Part shown: positions 35,252 through 35,643 of the stretch, piece by piece
How positions within the stretch are numbered: position 1 is the stretch's first letter
Layout: every line of letters begins with the position of its first letter
Translations under genes and position numbers: made by a program
Source of the DNA: Candidatus Rokuibacteriota bacterium
Lineage (GTDB): Bacteria; Methylomirabilota; Methylomirabilia; Rokubacteriales; CSP1-6
Direction: 5' to 3'
DNA: 35,643 nucleotides
Assembly: GCA_003220345.1 (NCBI GenBank)
Contig: QHSC01000114.1
Span: 1-35,643 of the forward strand
Notes under the pieces: generated by a model
Databases searched by the model: none
Seen by the model: only the letters and a program-made list of their open reading frames with translations
Told to the model about the DNA's origin: nothing

Positions 35252-35643
35252 ATGAAGATCGCCGACGTGCGCGTGATCCAGGCAGACATCCCCGTCGAGC
35301 GCCCCCACAAGATGTCCTTCACGACCCTCGAGATGATGAACTTCGTCTTCGTGCGCCTCGAGACGGGGGACGGTCTGGTGGGCTGGGGCGAGGCGGCCTG
35401 CCTGGGCGGGCCGACCTGGAGCGAGGAGTCCTCGGAGTCCGTGGCGGCCACCATCGAGCGCTACATCGCGCCCTGGCTCGTCGGACGCGAGGCCGGGGAG
35501 ATCGAGCCGCTCGCCCGAGAGCTGGCCCGGCGCGTTCAAGGGAATCCCTTCGCGCGGGCGGCCGTGGAGATGGCCCTCTGGGACCTGAACGGCAAGGCCC
35601 TGGGCGTCCCCGTCCACCGCCTGCTCGGGGGACGCGTGCGGGA
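35252..35643 (+). CDS. Mandelate racemase/muconate lactonizing enzyme family protein (partial)
   Basis: The gene starts at ATG 35252 and runs off the right edge; 130 residues are visible. They match the N-terminal capping domain of the enolase superfamily: MKIADVRVIQADIPVERPHKMSF, then NFVFVRLETGDGLVGWGEAACLGGPTWSEES, and the beginning of the barrel with NPFARAAVEMALWDLNGKALGVPVHRLLGGRVR. These blocks are typical of muconate cycloisomerases and dehydratases of sugar acids. The metal ligands and catalytic Lys/His lie beyond the window, so the reaction cannot be stated. It is divergent from pckG, with 142 nt between start codons. Confidence 0.93.
   Translation, partial: MKIADVRVIQADIPVERPHKMSFTTLEMMNFVFVRLETGDGLVGWGEAACLGGPTWSEESSESVAATIERYIAPWLVGREAGEIEPLARELARRVQGNPFARAAVEMALWDLNGKALGVPVHRLLGGRVR

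Overview
The window is GC-rich bacterial chromosome. Genes are densely packed, GTG and TTG starts are common, and several junctions are GTGA or ATGA stop/start overlaps. The gene set (futalosine menaquinone enzymes, cobalamin-dependent MetH, GTP-type PEP carboxykinase, MaoC and MmgE/PrpD enzymes, orphan solute-binding proteins) fits an uncultured soil or sediment lineage such as Rokubacteria/Methylomirabilota. That placement is inference from content and style. I see no CRISPR array, prophage or rRNA.

Layout. Positions 1-2500 are patchy: a small unknown protein, a receiver lacking its phospho-acceptor Asp, tRNA-Val(CAC) with promoter and terminator, an unknown small protein, and a GGDEF-like domain whose signature is lost. 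Positions 2519-5400 hold a frameshifted two-domain MaoC gene, an MmgE/PrpD protein and a small exported protein. Positions 5472-9150 hold a TetR regulator and three futalosine-pathway genes: mqnD on the plus strand, and mqnE-mqnC as a minus-strand operon. In front of mqnE is a near-consensus promoter followed directly by a perfect 20-bp palindrome, which looks like a TetR operator. A TRAP-type solute-binding protein follows.

Positions 10387-22457 are a long plus-strand run: two overlapping MaoC-fold genes, an MGDG-synthase-like glycosyltransferase, a NodB deacetylase, ilvD, metH, a methyltransferase, queG, chrA, a LOG-family hydrolase and an exported cupredoxin-like protein. A 123-nt imperfect palindrome then separates it from a convergent set: an exported SORL-like protein, a single-domain receiver and a hybrid-free histidine kinase. 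The kinase is divergent from a receiver-adenylate cyclase fusion. The 114-bp space between them holds two back-to-back promoters and a tandem 8-bp repeat, and the cyclase mRNA looks leaderless.

Positions 26342-28748 are a tight cluster: peptide deformylase, degenerate receiver, ferritin-like protein, SirB1/TPR protein. An Asp/Glu racemase-family protein, a Tat-exported ABC solute-binding protein and a dodecin follow. A second palindromic element (perfect 24-bp arms) fills the convergent gap to a MetE-like protein, then a flavin-barrel protein and pckG. An enolase-superfamily gene runs off the right edge.

I found no wholly new system. The best leads are the palindrome-controlled mqnEC promoter, the SORL-like protein that has lost the C-terminal iron ligands, the divergent kinase/cyclase control region, and two palindromic elements that each fill a convergent gap and supply the minus-strand stop codon.
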